From JAGWRI01 sp035700805 (GTDB taxonomy: Bacteria; Gemmatimonadota; Gemmatimonadetes; Gemmatimonadales; Gemmatimonadaceae): a DNA stretch of 25,577 nt. The notes beneath the pieces are model-generated. The model was given only the letters and a program-made list of their open reading frames with translations, made no database searches and was not told where the DNA came from. This document shows, piece by piece, positions 1 through 7,806 of the stretch (its first letter is position 1; each line of letters opens with the position of its first letter). The stretch lies in assembly GCA_035700805.1 (NCBI GenBank), contig DASSOG010000044.1, positions 1-25,577 on the forward strand, written 5' to 3'. The position numbers were made by a program, and so were the translations under genes.

Positions 1-1023
1 GGGCCGCCACATCACCAGGTAGCCGAACGGCCGCTGGCCCAGGTGCAGGGTGTAGCGAACGCGGTCGTCGCGCACCTGTGCCCACTCCACGCGGCGGATG
101 AGGGAATCATCAGACGGATAGCGGATGATGTCGGTGTTGCCGCGCGTGCCATAGAGCGTGAGGTCCAGCGTCCGATCATGCTCTTCCACGAAGTACGCGG
201 GCGGCGAGGCGACGGGCAGCACGAAGTCCTCCCACCCCTCGGAGGAAACGACGTCCCCATTGCCCGTCACCAGGCGTGGCGCTGTTGTGCGACCGGCATC
301 GTGCGCCGCCGAGTCGGGCACCCACACGCTCAGCCCGCTGTCGAGCTGCACCCGCGTGAAGCCATTCACGCTCAGGTTCCGCCAGGCGATGGTCCCCGGG
401 AGGAAGAACCAGTGATACGTGTCTCCCGGCACGGGTCGCGCGACCACGGTCCGGTCGGTATCCGGCAGCGCGGCGGCGGTGGGGTCGTCCAGGCGCACCC
501 AACGTCCGACGGTATCCGGCGGCGGCGGGACGGCGGCGCTGCCCGACGGCGCGGCGGCGGCCGGGCGCAGCAGCACCGGGTAGCTGATGCGCGCGGTGTC
601 GCGACCCAGGCCGGCCACCAGCTCGTAGCGCGCCGCCGAGTCGGGCGGGTTGGCCACGAACGCCATGAAGGCGCCATTGGGATACACGCGCGCCGGCTGC
701 CCGTTGATGGTGAGCGTCGCGTTGCCATTCCCCACCGAGCCGAGCACGAAGGTGGAGTCGCTGGAGGTGATGACGTGCCCGGGCTGCGGATACACGACAC
801 GGATGGCCAGCGACCCGGCCACGAACGGAATGGGCGGCAGGCCCGGTGGCTGCGCCATGCCGCCGGTCAGCGAGGGCGACATCGCCGGGAGTGTGCCACG
901 CGCGGTGTCTGCCGCGGACACGGCTGGAGCGGGGGAGGAAACAGGGGACGGCTGGTGGAACCCGGCGCACCCCGCGAGCGCCGTGACGGCGGCCAGCGCG
1001 AGGCGTAAGGCAGAACGCGGCAT
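1..1023 (-). CDS. Secreted lipoprotein, probable N-acetylmuramoyl-L-alanine amidase (N-terminal part)
   Basis: The reading frame opens at an ATG at 1023 and stays open to the left edge, so 341 codons are seen and the C-terminus is missing. The first 19 residues form a lipoprotein signal ending in LAGC (Cys19). A Pro/Ala-rich linker follows. Around residues 75-120 is a beta-rich segment with VVYPQPG, FVLGSVGNG and LTINGQPARVYPNGAF, a pattern I associate with Ig/SH3-like domains placed before Amidase_3 domains in secreted amidases. The rest is beta-rich, with FLPGTIAWRNL and YTLHLGQRPFGYLVMW. No catalytic amidase motif lies inside the window, so the enzyme name is inferred from the N-terminal region alone. 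The gene diverges from the FHA/kinase operon. Murein-recycling genes further along make a wall role plausible. A different secreted wall-binding lipoprotein is possible. Confidence 0.55.
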   Translation of the reverse strand, partial: MPRSALRLALAAVTALAGCAGFHQPSPVSSPAPAVSAADTARGTLPAMSPSLTGGMAQPPGLPPIPFVAGSLAIRVVYPQPGHVITSSDSTFVLGSVGNGNATLTINGQPARVYPNGAFMAFVANPPDSAARYELVAGLGRDTARISYPVLLRPAAAAPSGSAAVPPPPDTVGRWVRLDDPTAAALPDTDRTVVARPVPGDTYHWFFLPGTIAWRNLSVNGFTRVQLDSGLSVWVPDSAAHDAGRTTAPRLVTGNGDVVSSEGWEDFVLPVASPPAYFVEEHDRTLDLTLYGTRGNTDIIRYPSDDSLIRRVEWAQVRDDRVRYTLHLGQRPFGYLVMWRP

Positions 1024-1099
1024 CGTCTCAAGCTATGGGCGGTGGAGGGGGGAGGGAAGCGACTGACGTTTCGGCACTTGCGCCCTCCCGCCGGGTTCA

Positions 1100-1128
1100 T
1101 TGACCCCCCCTTGGGGGCGTCCTATATT
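1100..1128 (+). promoter_or_regulatory. Sigma70-type promoter of the FHA/kinase operon
   Basis: TTGACC (1100-1105) and TATATT (1123-1128) are separated by exactly 17 bases, close to the housekeeping consensus. Transcription would start near 1135, leaving about 30 bases before the GTG start at 1166, with GGAG at 1153-1156 as ribosome binding site. The spacer holds an inverted repeat, five C (1106-1110), TT, five G (1113-1117), which might be a protein-binding site or only affect DNA shape. The 142-base gap between the divergent genes holds nothing else I can name. Confidence 0.75.
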
Positions 1129-1165
1129 CGCGCCTCATGGCGCGATCGAATGTGGAGTTACCGGC

Positions 1166-2278
1166 GTGAGTGTGTGCGCGTTCTGCGGTCGCGAGAACAA
1201 CGCGAACTCCCGCTTCTGCATCGACTGCGGCAAACCCATGGCTCCTTCCGACGCGCGCGTCGTGCCCGCAATGGTACGCGACGCGGCCGGGAAGGTGAGT
1301 CCCCACCCCGCCGTTGAGTCCTCCACCCCAGCTTCCGGCCCGCCAGCCGGCGTTCCCAGCACCCGCGTGTCCACTTCCCCTGCCCCGTCCAGCATCATCT
1401 GCACGCGCTGCGGCAAGACCGTAGACGCGTCGTTGCCGTTCTGCGCGCATTGCGGCAGCCGGGTCACGGTGTCCACGACGGCGCCGGGGGCGTGCTCCAA
1501 CTGCGGCGCGCCCTATCAGGAGGGCATCGACCTCTTCTGCGTGCGGTGCGGCACCCGGGTGGGCACGCGGGTTTCCGTGGTGGACCGGCCCACCGGCTCG
1601 GGGACGCAGGTGCTGGGCGTGGGCCGGCGCGAGGTGGGACCGAAGCTGGCGCTGCTCAACGATGCCGGCGACGTGGCCCGCACGTTCAACCTGGATCGCG
1701 GCGAGGCGGTGGTGGGCCGCGGCGAGGCGGACATCAAGTTTGCCGACGACGTGTACATGTCGCCGCTGCACGCGCGCCTGGACCTGCGCGAGGGCGTGCT
1801 CTGGGTGCGCGACCTGGGCTCGCGCAACGGGAGCTGGGCGTTCATCGAGGCGCCCACCAAGCTGCTGGACGGCGACCGGATCCTGGTGGGATCGCAGGTG
1901 CTGCGCTTCCGCCGGCTGGGCTACCCGGGGCCCCACTCACCCGAGGCCGACTCCACGCGCCGCATGGGCTCACTCACGCCGTCGCTGGACGTGGCCATCC
2001 TGGAACAACTGCGCGCGGACGGGAGCGTGCGCGATACCTTTCACCTCTCGCCCGGCCGCGGCGTGCTGCTGGGCCGCGAAACGGGTGATTGGACCTTCCC
2101 GTACGACCAGACCATGAGTGGGCGCCACGCGGAGCTCCGGTCGGAAGACTCGGATTTCTTCGTACACGACACGGCCAGCCGCAACGGCGTGGCCATGGCG
2201 GTGCGCGGGGAGCAGCCCTTGAAGAAGGGCCAGCGCCTGCTGCTCGGCGACCAGATCCTGCGCGTGGAGAGTGTGTGA
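1166..2278 (+). CDS. Zinc-ribbon protein with two FHA domains
   Basis: A predicted cytoplasmic phosphothreonine-binding adaptor of 370 aa. Three CxxC...CxxC zinc ribbons come first: Cys4/7/18/21, Cys79/82/93/96 and Cys110/113/125/128, the first two separated by a Ser/Pro/Thr-rich linker. Two FHA domains follow. FHA1 (about 165-245) shows VVGRGE, SPLHARLDL and DLGSRNGSW. FHA2 (about 280-365) shows LLGRETGDW, SGRHAEL and DTASRNGVAM. Both keep the GR, S-x-x-H and N-G signature residues for phosphopeptide binding. I chose the GTG at 1166 because it begins directly before the first ribbon and has GGAG nine bases upstream; the frame extends upstream but a farther start would overlap the promoter. 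No signal peptide or membrane segment is visible. It overlaps the kinase start by four bases, so it probably binds targets of, or autophosphorylated sites on, that kinase. Confidence 0.88.
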   Translation: MSVCAFCGRENNANSRFCIDCGKPMAPSDARVVPAMVRDAAGKVSPHPAVESSTPASGPPAGVPSTRVSTSPAPSSIICTRCGKTVDASLPFCAHCGSRVTVSTTAPGACSNCGAPYQEGIDLFCVRCGTRVGTRVSVVDRPTGSGTQVLGVGRREVGPKLALLNDAGDVARTFNLDRGEAVVGRGEADIKFADDVYMSPLHARLDLREGVLWVRDLGSRNGSWAFIEAPTKLLDGDRILVGSQVLRFRRLGYPGPHSPEADSTRRMGSLTPSLDVAILEQLRADGSVRDTFHLSPGRGVLLGRETGDWTFPYDQTMSGRHAELRSEDSDFFVHDTASRNGVAMAVRGEQPLKKGQRLLLGDQILRVESV

Positions 2279-4011
2279 GCCAGTTGAAAATCTGCCCACA
2301 GTGCGGCACCGAGTACGAACTCGACCAGCGGTTCTGTCCCAAGGACGGCACCACACTGCGCATGCAGGGCAGCGAGAACGACCTGGTGGGCTCCATCATT
2401 GCCGACCGCTACCACGTGCTGCGCAAGCTCGGCGAAGGCGGCATGGGCCAGGTGTACCTGGCCGAGCACGTGAAGATGGGCCGCAAGAGCGCGGTGAAGG
2501 TGATGAACCCCGGCATGGTGAACGATGCCGACGCGATCAGCCGGTTCAACCGCGAGGCCTCCAACGCCAGCCGGATCAACCACCCGAACGTGGCCGCCGT
2601 ATATGACTTTGGTGAAACCGGCGAGGGCCTGATCTACCTGGCCATGGAGTTCGTGGAGGGGCCGCCGCTCACCAAGCTCATCGAACAGCTGGGCGCGCTG
2701 CCGCCGCTGCGCGCCGCCGACATCTGCCGGCAGGCGGCCGACGCCCTGTCCGTGGCCCACGACATGGGCATCGTGCACCGCGACCTGAAGCCCGACAACA
2801 TCATGGTCGCGAAGAACCGCGACGGATCGGACCTGGTGAAGGTGGTGGACTTCGGCATTGCCAAGGCGGCCGACAACGAGGCCCAGAAGGTGACCAAGAC
2901 GGGGCTGGTGGTCGGCACGCCCGAATACATGAGTCCCGAGCAGCTGGCCGGCGACAAGCTGGATGGCCGCAGCGACATCTATTCACTGGCGCTCGTGGCG
3001 TTCAACATGCTGACGGGCAAGCTCCCGTTCCCCAGCGAGTCGGCGCAGGAGGCGATGATCATGCGCCTCACCGACAAGCCCAGGCCGCTGGCCGAGATGA
3101 AGCCCGACACCGCGTGGACCGACGAAGTGCAGGCGGTGATGGACAAGGCGCTGGAGCGCGACGCGGCACAGCGGTACCAGGGCGCGGCGCAGTTCGGGCG
3201 CGACCTGTACCAGACGGTGGAAGCCATGCCGCAGAGCGTGGCGGCCGCGGCGGGCACGCAGGTGATGGGCGCCGCGGCGGGCGCGGGCTCCGCGTCGGCG
3301 CCCACGGCGGCCATCCCGGCCACGCGCGTCGCGGGAGCCGCCGATCGGCCGGGCGCAAAGCCGACACCCGCCCCCACGCCGGCCGGCAAGAGCAAGGCCC
3401 CCCTGTTCGCGACCATCGCGGCGGTGGTGCTGCTGGGAGGTGGCGGCGGCGCGTGGTACATGCTCAAGGACCAGGCGCCGGCCACCAATCCAGGCACGCC
3501 GCCGGTGACACACACCGCAGCGGACAGCAACAACAAGGGCGATGCTGAGGGCGTGAAGACGCCAGCGAATTCGGACGGATCGAGTTCCGGGACCGAGCAG
3601 TTCCGCGACCCCCGGCAGACGAACCCGGGGAATTCCCCGCGGAACGCCGGCGGGAGCTCCGACACCAAGTCCGCGGGGCGCGGCGCCGAACACCTGCCCG
3701 CGGGAACCCGCCCGGCTCCGGCCACGCCCCAGGTGGACGTGGATGCGGAGTTGGCGCGCTATGAGGACGTCATCACCGGCGCGAAGTTCGATAAGCCCGC
3801 CGCGCTGGGCCTGATCAAGTCCATGGACGGGTTATCGGGAAAGCTCACGTCGCCCGTCCAGGAAGTCCGCGCCGCGATCATTCGTGCCACCGCGGAAGAA
3901 GTGCTCGGCCGACATGCCGCCGGCTGCCAGATGTTGCAGGCAGTCAAGGACAAGGCGCTGACGACGTCGTACATCTCGACGGTCAATGCAATGCTCAGCA
4001 CCTGCAACTGA
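2275..4011 (+). CDS. Transmembrane Ser/Thr protein kinase (PknB-like) with zinc ribbon
   Basis: 578 aa, starting at a GTG whose GTGA overlaps the upstream stop; GGAGA lies just before it. The N-terminus is a ribbon with Cys7, Cys10, Cys21 and Asp24 at the fourth position (CPKDG). The Hanks-type kinase domain spans about 45-310: GEGGMG loop (53-58), catalytic Lys75 in AVKVM, HRDLKPDN (168-175), DFG in VVDFGIAKA, and GTPEYMSPEQ, so all catalytic residues are present. An Ala/Pro/Thr-rich linker leads to one membrane helix (about 374-396, APLFATIAAVVLLGGGGG). A Ser/Asn/Gly-rich stretch and a short helical C-terminal domain with two Cys follow, predicted outside the membrane. There are no PASTA repeats, so the outer part senses something other than the usual muropeptide ligands, or is only a spacer. 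It probably phosphorylates FHA partners encoded beside it and is reversed by the next gene's phosphatase. Confidence 0.92.
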   Translation: MSQLKICPQCGTEYELDQRFCPKDGTTLRMQGSENDLVGSIIADRYHVLRKLGEGGMGQVYLAEHVKMGRKSAVKVMNPGMVNDADAISRFNREASNASRINHPNVAAVYDFGETGEGLIYLAMEFVEGPPLTKLIEQLGALPPLRAADICRQAADALSVAHDMGIVHRDLKPDNIMVAKNRDGSDLVKVVDFGIAKAADNEAQKVTKTGLVVGTPEYMSPEQLAGDKLDGRSDIYSLALVAFNMLTGKLPFPSESAQEAMIMRLTDKPRPLAEMKPDTAWTDEVQAVMDKALERDAAQRYQGAAQFGRDLYQTVEAMPQSVAAAAGTQVMGAAAGAGSASAPTAAIPATRVAGAADRPGAKPTPAPTPAGKSKAPLFATIAAVVLLGGGGGAWYMLKDQAPATNPGTPPVTHTAADSNNKGDAEGVKTPANSDGSSSGTEQFRDPRQTNPGNSPRNAGGSSDTKSAGRGAEHLPAGTRPAPATPQVDVDAELARYEDVITGAKFDKPAALGLIKSMDGLSGKLTSPVQEVRAAIIRATAEEVLGRHAAGCQMLQAVKDKALTTSYISTVNAMLSTCN

Positions 4012-4033
4012 CCCTTCACTGACTTTCGCTGCC

Positions 4034-5152
4034 ATGTCCTCCTCCGGCGCCCCCACCGGCACGATCACGGTCCACGTCTTTGGACGCACCGACGTCGGTC
4101 GCGCGCGCGAGCACAACGAGGATTCGTTCGTGGTCGCCGACCTCACGGCGGACGACGCCTCGCTGCAGCCGTCGGTCCGCACGCACACGGCCGGCCACCG
4201 CGGCTCCCTGTTCATGGTGGCCGACGGCATGGGGGGCGCGGCCGCGGGCGAGATCGCGAGCGAGATGGCCACGTCCATCGTGCTGCGCGAACTGCGCAGC
4301 AGGTGGCTCCCCAACCCGGACACCACGGGCGAGGCATTTGCCGCCGCGCTGAAGCAGGCGGCCACCATCGCCAACAGCGAGATCAACGCGTACGCCGCCA
4401 ACCACGCGGAATACCGCGGCATGGGCACCACGGCCACCATCGCGGGGCTGCTGGGCGACACGGTGTACCTGTGCCAGGTGGGCGACAGCCGCGCCTACCT
4501 GGTGCGCAACGGCGTGGCGCGCCAGATCACCAAGGACCAGTCGCTGATGCAGAAGCTGGTGGAAGCCGGCGAGCTCACCGAGGAGGAGGCCGAGCACAGC
4601 GAACGGCGCAACATCATCCTGCAGGCCCTGGGCCCCGAAGGGACGGTGAAGGTGGACCTCACGCACCAGAAGCTCCGCCGCGGCGACACGCTGGTGCTCT
4701 GCAGCGACGGGCTGTCCGGGCAGGTGACGCGCGACGAGATCGGGCAGGCGGTGCGCGAGGAGCGCGACCTGATGACGGTCTGCAAGCGGCTCATCGACCT
4801 GGCCAATTCGGCGGGGGGTCCGGACAACATCACGGTGATTGCCGTGCGGGTGGAGGGCGAGGGCCTGGAGGACGCGGGCGAGGGTGACGAGATCGGGCAC
4901 CGCGTCTTCACGCTGCCCGACGCCGGCGCCACGCCGCCCATGGGCGTGGACCGGGTGCTGACGCGTGACGCGGACCGGGCGACCATTCCGGTGCATGCCG
5001 TGGCGCGCGATACCGTGCCCGTGGCGGACGACGAGGAAACCCCGGTGGTGAGCGACGAACGCCGCGCGCGTTCAGCGGCCATCCAGCGCGGGCTGGCGGT
5101 GGCGCTGGTGGCGGCCGTGGTGCTGGTGGGCGCCTGGCTGTTCTTCGGGTGA
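4034..5152 (+). CDS. PP2C-family Ser/Thr phosphatase with C-terminal membrane anchor
   Basis: 372 aa. This metal-dependent protein phosphatase carries the full PP2C motif set: TDVGRAREHNEDS near the N-terminus, VADGMGG, GMGTTATIAGL, QVGDSRAYL, LVLCSDGLSGQV and GGPDNITVIAV. The acidic metal ligands in HNED, VADG, CSDG and PDN are all present. After the catalytic domain (about 8-255) a charged linker leads to one hydrophobic helix at the extreme C-terminus (LAVALVAAVVLVGAWLFFG), which would hold the enzyme at the inner face of the membrane beside the upstream kinase. I chose the ATG at 4034, 22 bases after the kinase stop, because the conserved domain begins just after it; an upstream ATG at 3986 would overlap the kinase by 26 bases and has no better ribosome site. 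The likely role is dephosphorylating the kinase and its FHA substrates. Confidence 0.92.
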   Translation: MSSSGAPTGTITVHVFGRTDVGRAREHNEDSFVVADLTADDASLQPSVRTHTAGHRGSLFMVADGMGGAAAGEIASEMATSIVLRELRSRWLPNPDTTGEAFAAALKQAATIANSEINAYAANHAEYRGMGTTATIAGLLGDTVYLCQVGDSRAYLVRNGVARQITKDQSLMQKLVEAGELTEEEAEHSERRNIILQALGPEGTVKVDLTHQKLRRGDTLVLCSDGLSGQVTRDEIGQAVREERDLMTVCKRLIDLANSAGGPDNITVIAVRVEGEGLEDAGEGDEIGHRVFTLPDAGATPPMGVDRVLTRDADRATIPVHAVARDTVPVADDEETPVVSDERRARSAAIQRGLAVALVAAVVLVGAWLFFG

Positions 5153-5212
5153 GGCCCGCCGTGGCGCCCCCCGCTCGCGGCGCCGGACGGGCCCTCCGGC
5201 CCGGCGGCTGAC

Positions 5213-6616
5213 ATGGCGCTCGAACTGCGCATCCTGGGTGGCGCGCGCGCCGGCCAGCGCGAGGTATTCGAGAAGTCTGTCATCGCCATCGGGCGTCATC
5301 CGCGCAGCGACCTCCGGCTGGATCCGGAGAAGGACCTGGACGTGTCCACGCGGCACGCCGAGATCCGCCTGCTGGACGGCAGCTACACCCTGTACGACAA
5401 CGGGAGCACCAACGGGACGTTCGTGAACGGTGAGCGCGTGCTGCCGGCGCGCGTGCTGAGGGATGGCGATCGGATTGCCTTTGGCGCGCAGGGACCGCAG
5501 GTGGAGGTGCGGTTCGTGGCCGCGGCCGCGCCGGCCTCGGTAGCGGGCCAGACACCGACCACGCACAACCAGCCCCCCGCGCCGACTGCCGGCCGCGCCG
5601 CACCGGCGGAGGACGCACCCCGTCGGTCCACCACGGAACGCATCGCGATCGCGGTCCAGGAGCAGACCTCGCGCCTTTCCAGGATCCTTATAGCGGCCAT
5701 CGTGGTGCTGGGCGTGGGGATCGGCACGGCCTACTGGCTGGGCAACCGGACCGCGCAGACGCAGGTGCAGCAGCTCCAGCGGGTGCTGGCGCAGAACAAG
5801 GCGGCCACCGAGTCGCTGGCCACGCGGCTGGACGCCCTGGCCGACTCGAACTACCGCCGCCTGCTGGAGGCCCGCAGCGATTCACTGCGACGCCGGGCGC
5901 AGACGGTTTCCGCCACGTCGCCGAGCACCATCGATTCCATCCAGGCGGCGCTGGAGTCGCAGAACCGGCTGCTGCGGATGGACCTGCCGAGCATCAATGC
6001 GCGCAACGCGCCGGCGGTGGCCATCCTGTACTCCGAGATCAACGGGCACGCATATGGCGGCACGGCCTTCGCGGTGACCAGCGGCGGCCTGATGCTCACC
6101 AACCGCCACAATGTGCGCGACGCCGACGGGACGGGCGCCACTCGGCTGGCGGTCACCTTCCGCGACACCAAGGACGTGCTGCCGGCGCACGTGGTGAAGG
6201 TGAGCGACGATCCCGACGTGGACCTGGCGCTGGTGCAGGTGGACCGCGAGGGCCCGTTCCCGACGGTGCACGGCGTGACCGGATTGCCGAGCGCCGCGCC
6301 GGAGGGCGCCCCCGTGGTGTCCATCGGTTTTCCGTTGAGCAACGACCTGCCAATGGAAGGAACCGGCGCGAACATGATCGCCAAGACCTCGCTGGACCCG
6401 GGCACCGTCAGCAAACGCGTATCGAACGTGCTGCAGATCGATTCGTACGCCACGCACGGCTCCAGCGGCAGCCCGGTGTTCAACGCGCAGGGCGATGTGG
6501 TGGGCGTGGTGTTCGGCGGGCCGGCGGCCGCCAACGGGCGCATTGTGTATGCCGTGCCTGGGGCGCGCGTGCTGGCGTTCCTGCCGGCCAAGGTGGCGGC
6601 GGCCGTCGGCAAGTAG
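5213..6616 (+). CDS. FHA domain - membrane helix - trypsin-like serine protease fusion
   Basis: 467 aa. An N-terminal FHA domain (about 1-105) shows VIAIGRHPRSDLRL, VSTRHAEIRL and DNGSTNGTFVNGERV, all signature residues intact. A Pro/Ala-rich linker precedes one membrane helix (about 157-178, ILIAAIVVLGVGIGTAYWLG). A Gln/Ala-rich helical stretch, probably coiled coil, leads to a trypsin-like domain (about 265-465). The triad reads His299 (MLTNRHNV), Asp337 (DVDLALVQV) and Ser418 (THGSSGSPVF). The likely topology is FHA in the cytoplasm and protease outside, so phosphothreonine binding inside could control proteolysis outside; that is inference. There is no PDZ domain, unlike DegP/HtrA proteases. 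It is the last gene of the operon, 60 bases after the phosphatase, and ends five bases from the convergent anmK. Confidence 0.9.
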   Translation: MALELRILGGARAGQREVFEKSVIAIGRHPRSDLRLDPEKDLDVSTRHAEIRLLDGSYTLYDNGSTNGTFVNGERVLPARVLRDGDRIAFGAQGPQVEVRFVAAAAPASVAGQTPTTHNQPPAPTAGRAAPAEDAPRRSTTERIAIAVQEQTSRLSRILIAAIVVLGVGIGTAYWLGNRTAQTQVQQLQRVLAQNKAATESLATRLDALADSNYRRLLEARSDSLRRRAQTVSATSPSTIDSIQAALESQNRLLRMDLPSINARNAPAVAILYSEINGHAYGGTAFAVTSGGLMLTNRHNVRDADGTGATRLAVTFRDTKDVLPAHVVKVSDDPDVDLALVQVDREGPFPTVHGVTGLPSAAPEGAPVVSIGFPLSNDLPMEGTGANMIAKTSLDPGTVSKRVSNVLQIDSYATHGSSGSPVFNAQGDVVGVVFGGPAAANGRIVYAVPGARVLAFLPAKVAAAVGK

Positions 6617-6621
6617 GCGCC

Positions 6622-7806
6622 TCAGGGCCCCGCTGGCGTGAGCTTGCCGAGCACGCGGGGGCCGCGGGCGCCGGTGACACCGGGCAGGTTCCCCGGCCGG
6701 CGTTCCATGAACAGGTGGCCGAGCAGCGCGAACGCCACCGCCTCACGGGCCTCGTCGTCAAAGTACAGTTCGCTGAACCGCCGTACGCGCATGGATGGCA
6801 ACGCCTCGGCCACCATCGCGCGCAATACGGGATTTCGTGCGCCCCCGCCAGAAACGAGCACCTCCTCCACTGGCTCCGGCAGGAAGCGCCGGTACGCGTC
6901 GGCAATGCTGCGCGCCGTGAGGGCCGTCGCCGTGGCAATGATGGCTTCCGGTGACGCCGAGGCCTGGAGCTGCCGGCATCGCTCGATCAGGCGAGTGGTA
7001 TAAGGCGTGCCAAAGACTTCCCGCCCGGTGGACTTGGGCGGTTCGAGGGCAAAATACGGATCGCGCAGGAGTTCGTTGACGACTTCGTCCATTGGCGTTC
7101 CGCTGGCGGCGTGCGCCCCGTCCACGTCGAAGCGCTGGCCGGGATAGAGCGAGCGCACCACCGCGTCCATGACCATCACGCCGGGCCCCGTATCGAATGC
7201 ACGAACCGAATCCAGGGCGCCGCCTGGCGGGACCACTGTGACATTGCCGATGCCGCCGATGTTCTGCAGCGCGCGCCATTGGTCGCCTGCAAACAGCAGT
7301 GCATCGGCCATGGGAACCAGCGGCGCCCCCTGCCCGCCGGCCGCGACGTCGCGCACGCGGAAGTCGCTGACCACATCCAGCCCCGTGCGCTCCGCGATCA
7401 CCGCCGCCTCGCCCACCTGCCAGGTGGAGTGTGGCGGTTCGTGCCAGAGGGTCTGGCCGTGCGACGCGATGGCGCGCACCTCGTGGCGGGGCACCCCCGA
7501 CTCGGCCAGCACCTGCACCGCGGCGTCGGCCAGCCAGTGGCCCAGGTCGGCCTGCAGCCGGCAGTAGTCCCGCGCAGTGCCGCCGGACATGGCGTGTTCC
7601 AGCGCGGCACGCTGCGCCGAAGAATATTCGTGAACTGTAAAAGCGAGCAACTCGGGCGCATAACCGGCCGCGCGCTCATGAAAGCGCACCACGACAGCCG
7701 ACACGCCGTCCAGCGAGGTGCCGGACATGAGCCCCACGTAGGCCGGCGGTCGCGGCGTGGCGGCTCGGGCACCGGCCCCCGTCGGCGGTCGCGGCGCGGG
7801 CGTCAC
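6622..7806 (-). CDS. anmK: Anhydro-N-acetylmuramic acid kinase
   Basis: 394 aa. AnmK hydrolyses and phosphorylates 1,6-anhydro-MurNAc from recycled wall fragments to MurNAc-6-phosphate, the substrate of MurQ, encoded just upstream. Family motifs are clear: YVGLMSGTSLDGVSAVV near the N-terminus (ATP-binding GTSLDG), SHGQTLWHEP, NIGGIGNVTVV, FDTGPGVMVMD and VSGGGARNP. Length is near the usual 370-390 aa. The GTG start at 7806 overlaps the murQ stop by four bases. It gives about 20 Pro/Ala/Arg-rich residues before the conserved YVGLMSGTS, more than usual, so the exact start is less sure than the identity. The end is five bases from the convergent protease gene, with no obvious terminator between. 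Confidence 0.95.
   Translation of the reverse strand: MTPAPRPPTGAGARAATPRPPAYVGLMSGTSLDGVSAVVVRFHERAAGYAPELLAFTVHEYSSAQRAALEHAMSGGTARDYCRLQADLGHWLADAAVQVLAESGVPRHEVRAIASHGQTLWHEPPHSTWQVGEAAVIAERTGLDVVSDFRVRDVAAGGQGAPLVPMADALLFAGDQWRALQNIGGIGNVTVVPPGGALDSVRAFDTGPGVMVMDAVVRSLYPGQRFDVDGAHAASGTPMDEVVNELLRDPYFALEPPKSTGREVFGTPYTTRLIERCRQLQASASPEAIIATATALTARSIADAYRRFLPEPVEEVLVSGGGARNPVLRAMVAEALPSMRVRRFSELYFDDEAREAVAFALLGHLFMERRPGNLPGVTGARGPRVLGKLTPAGP

Noticed and set aside
176..970. A 264-codon minus-strand frame overlapping the amidase-like lipoprotein.
   Set aside because: Arg/Ala-rich without signal or domain; it lies in another phase of the lipoprotein frame that starts at 1023.
43..1008. A 321-codon open frame on the plus strand at the left edge.
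   Set aside because: Compositionally a shadow (Arg/Gly/His-rich, no domain). The minus-strand frame from 1023 has a lipoprotein signal and structured beta-rich sequence and runs to the edge.
1100..1165. An upstream extension of the double-FHA protein to 1100.
   Set aside because: It would begin inside the -35 hexamer of the operon promoter; the GTG at 1166 has a good ribosome site and begins at the zinc ribbon.
6610..6630. A bidirectional terminator at the protease/anmK convergence (AGGCGCCT palindrome).
   Set aside because: The eight-base palindrome has no loop and no T-tract; too weak to call.
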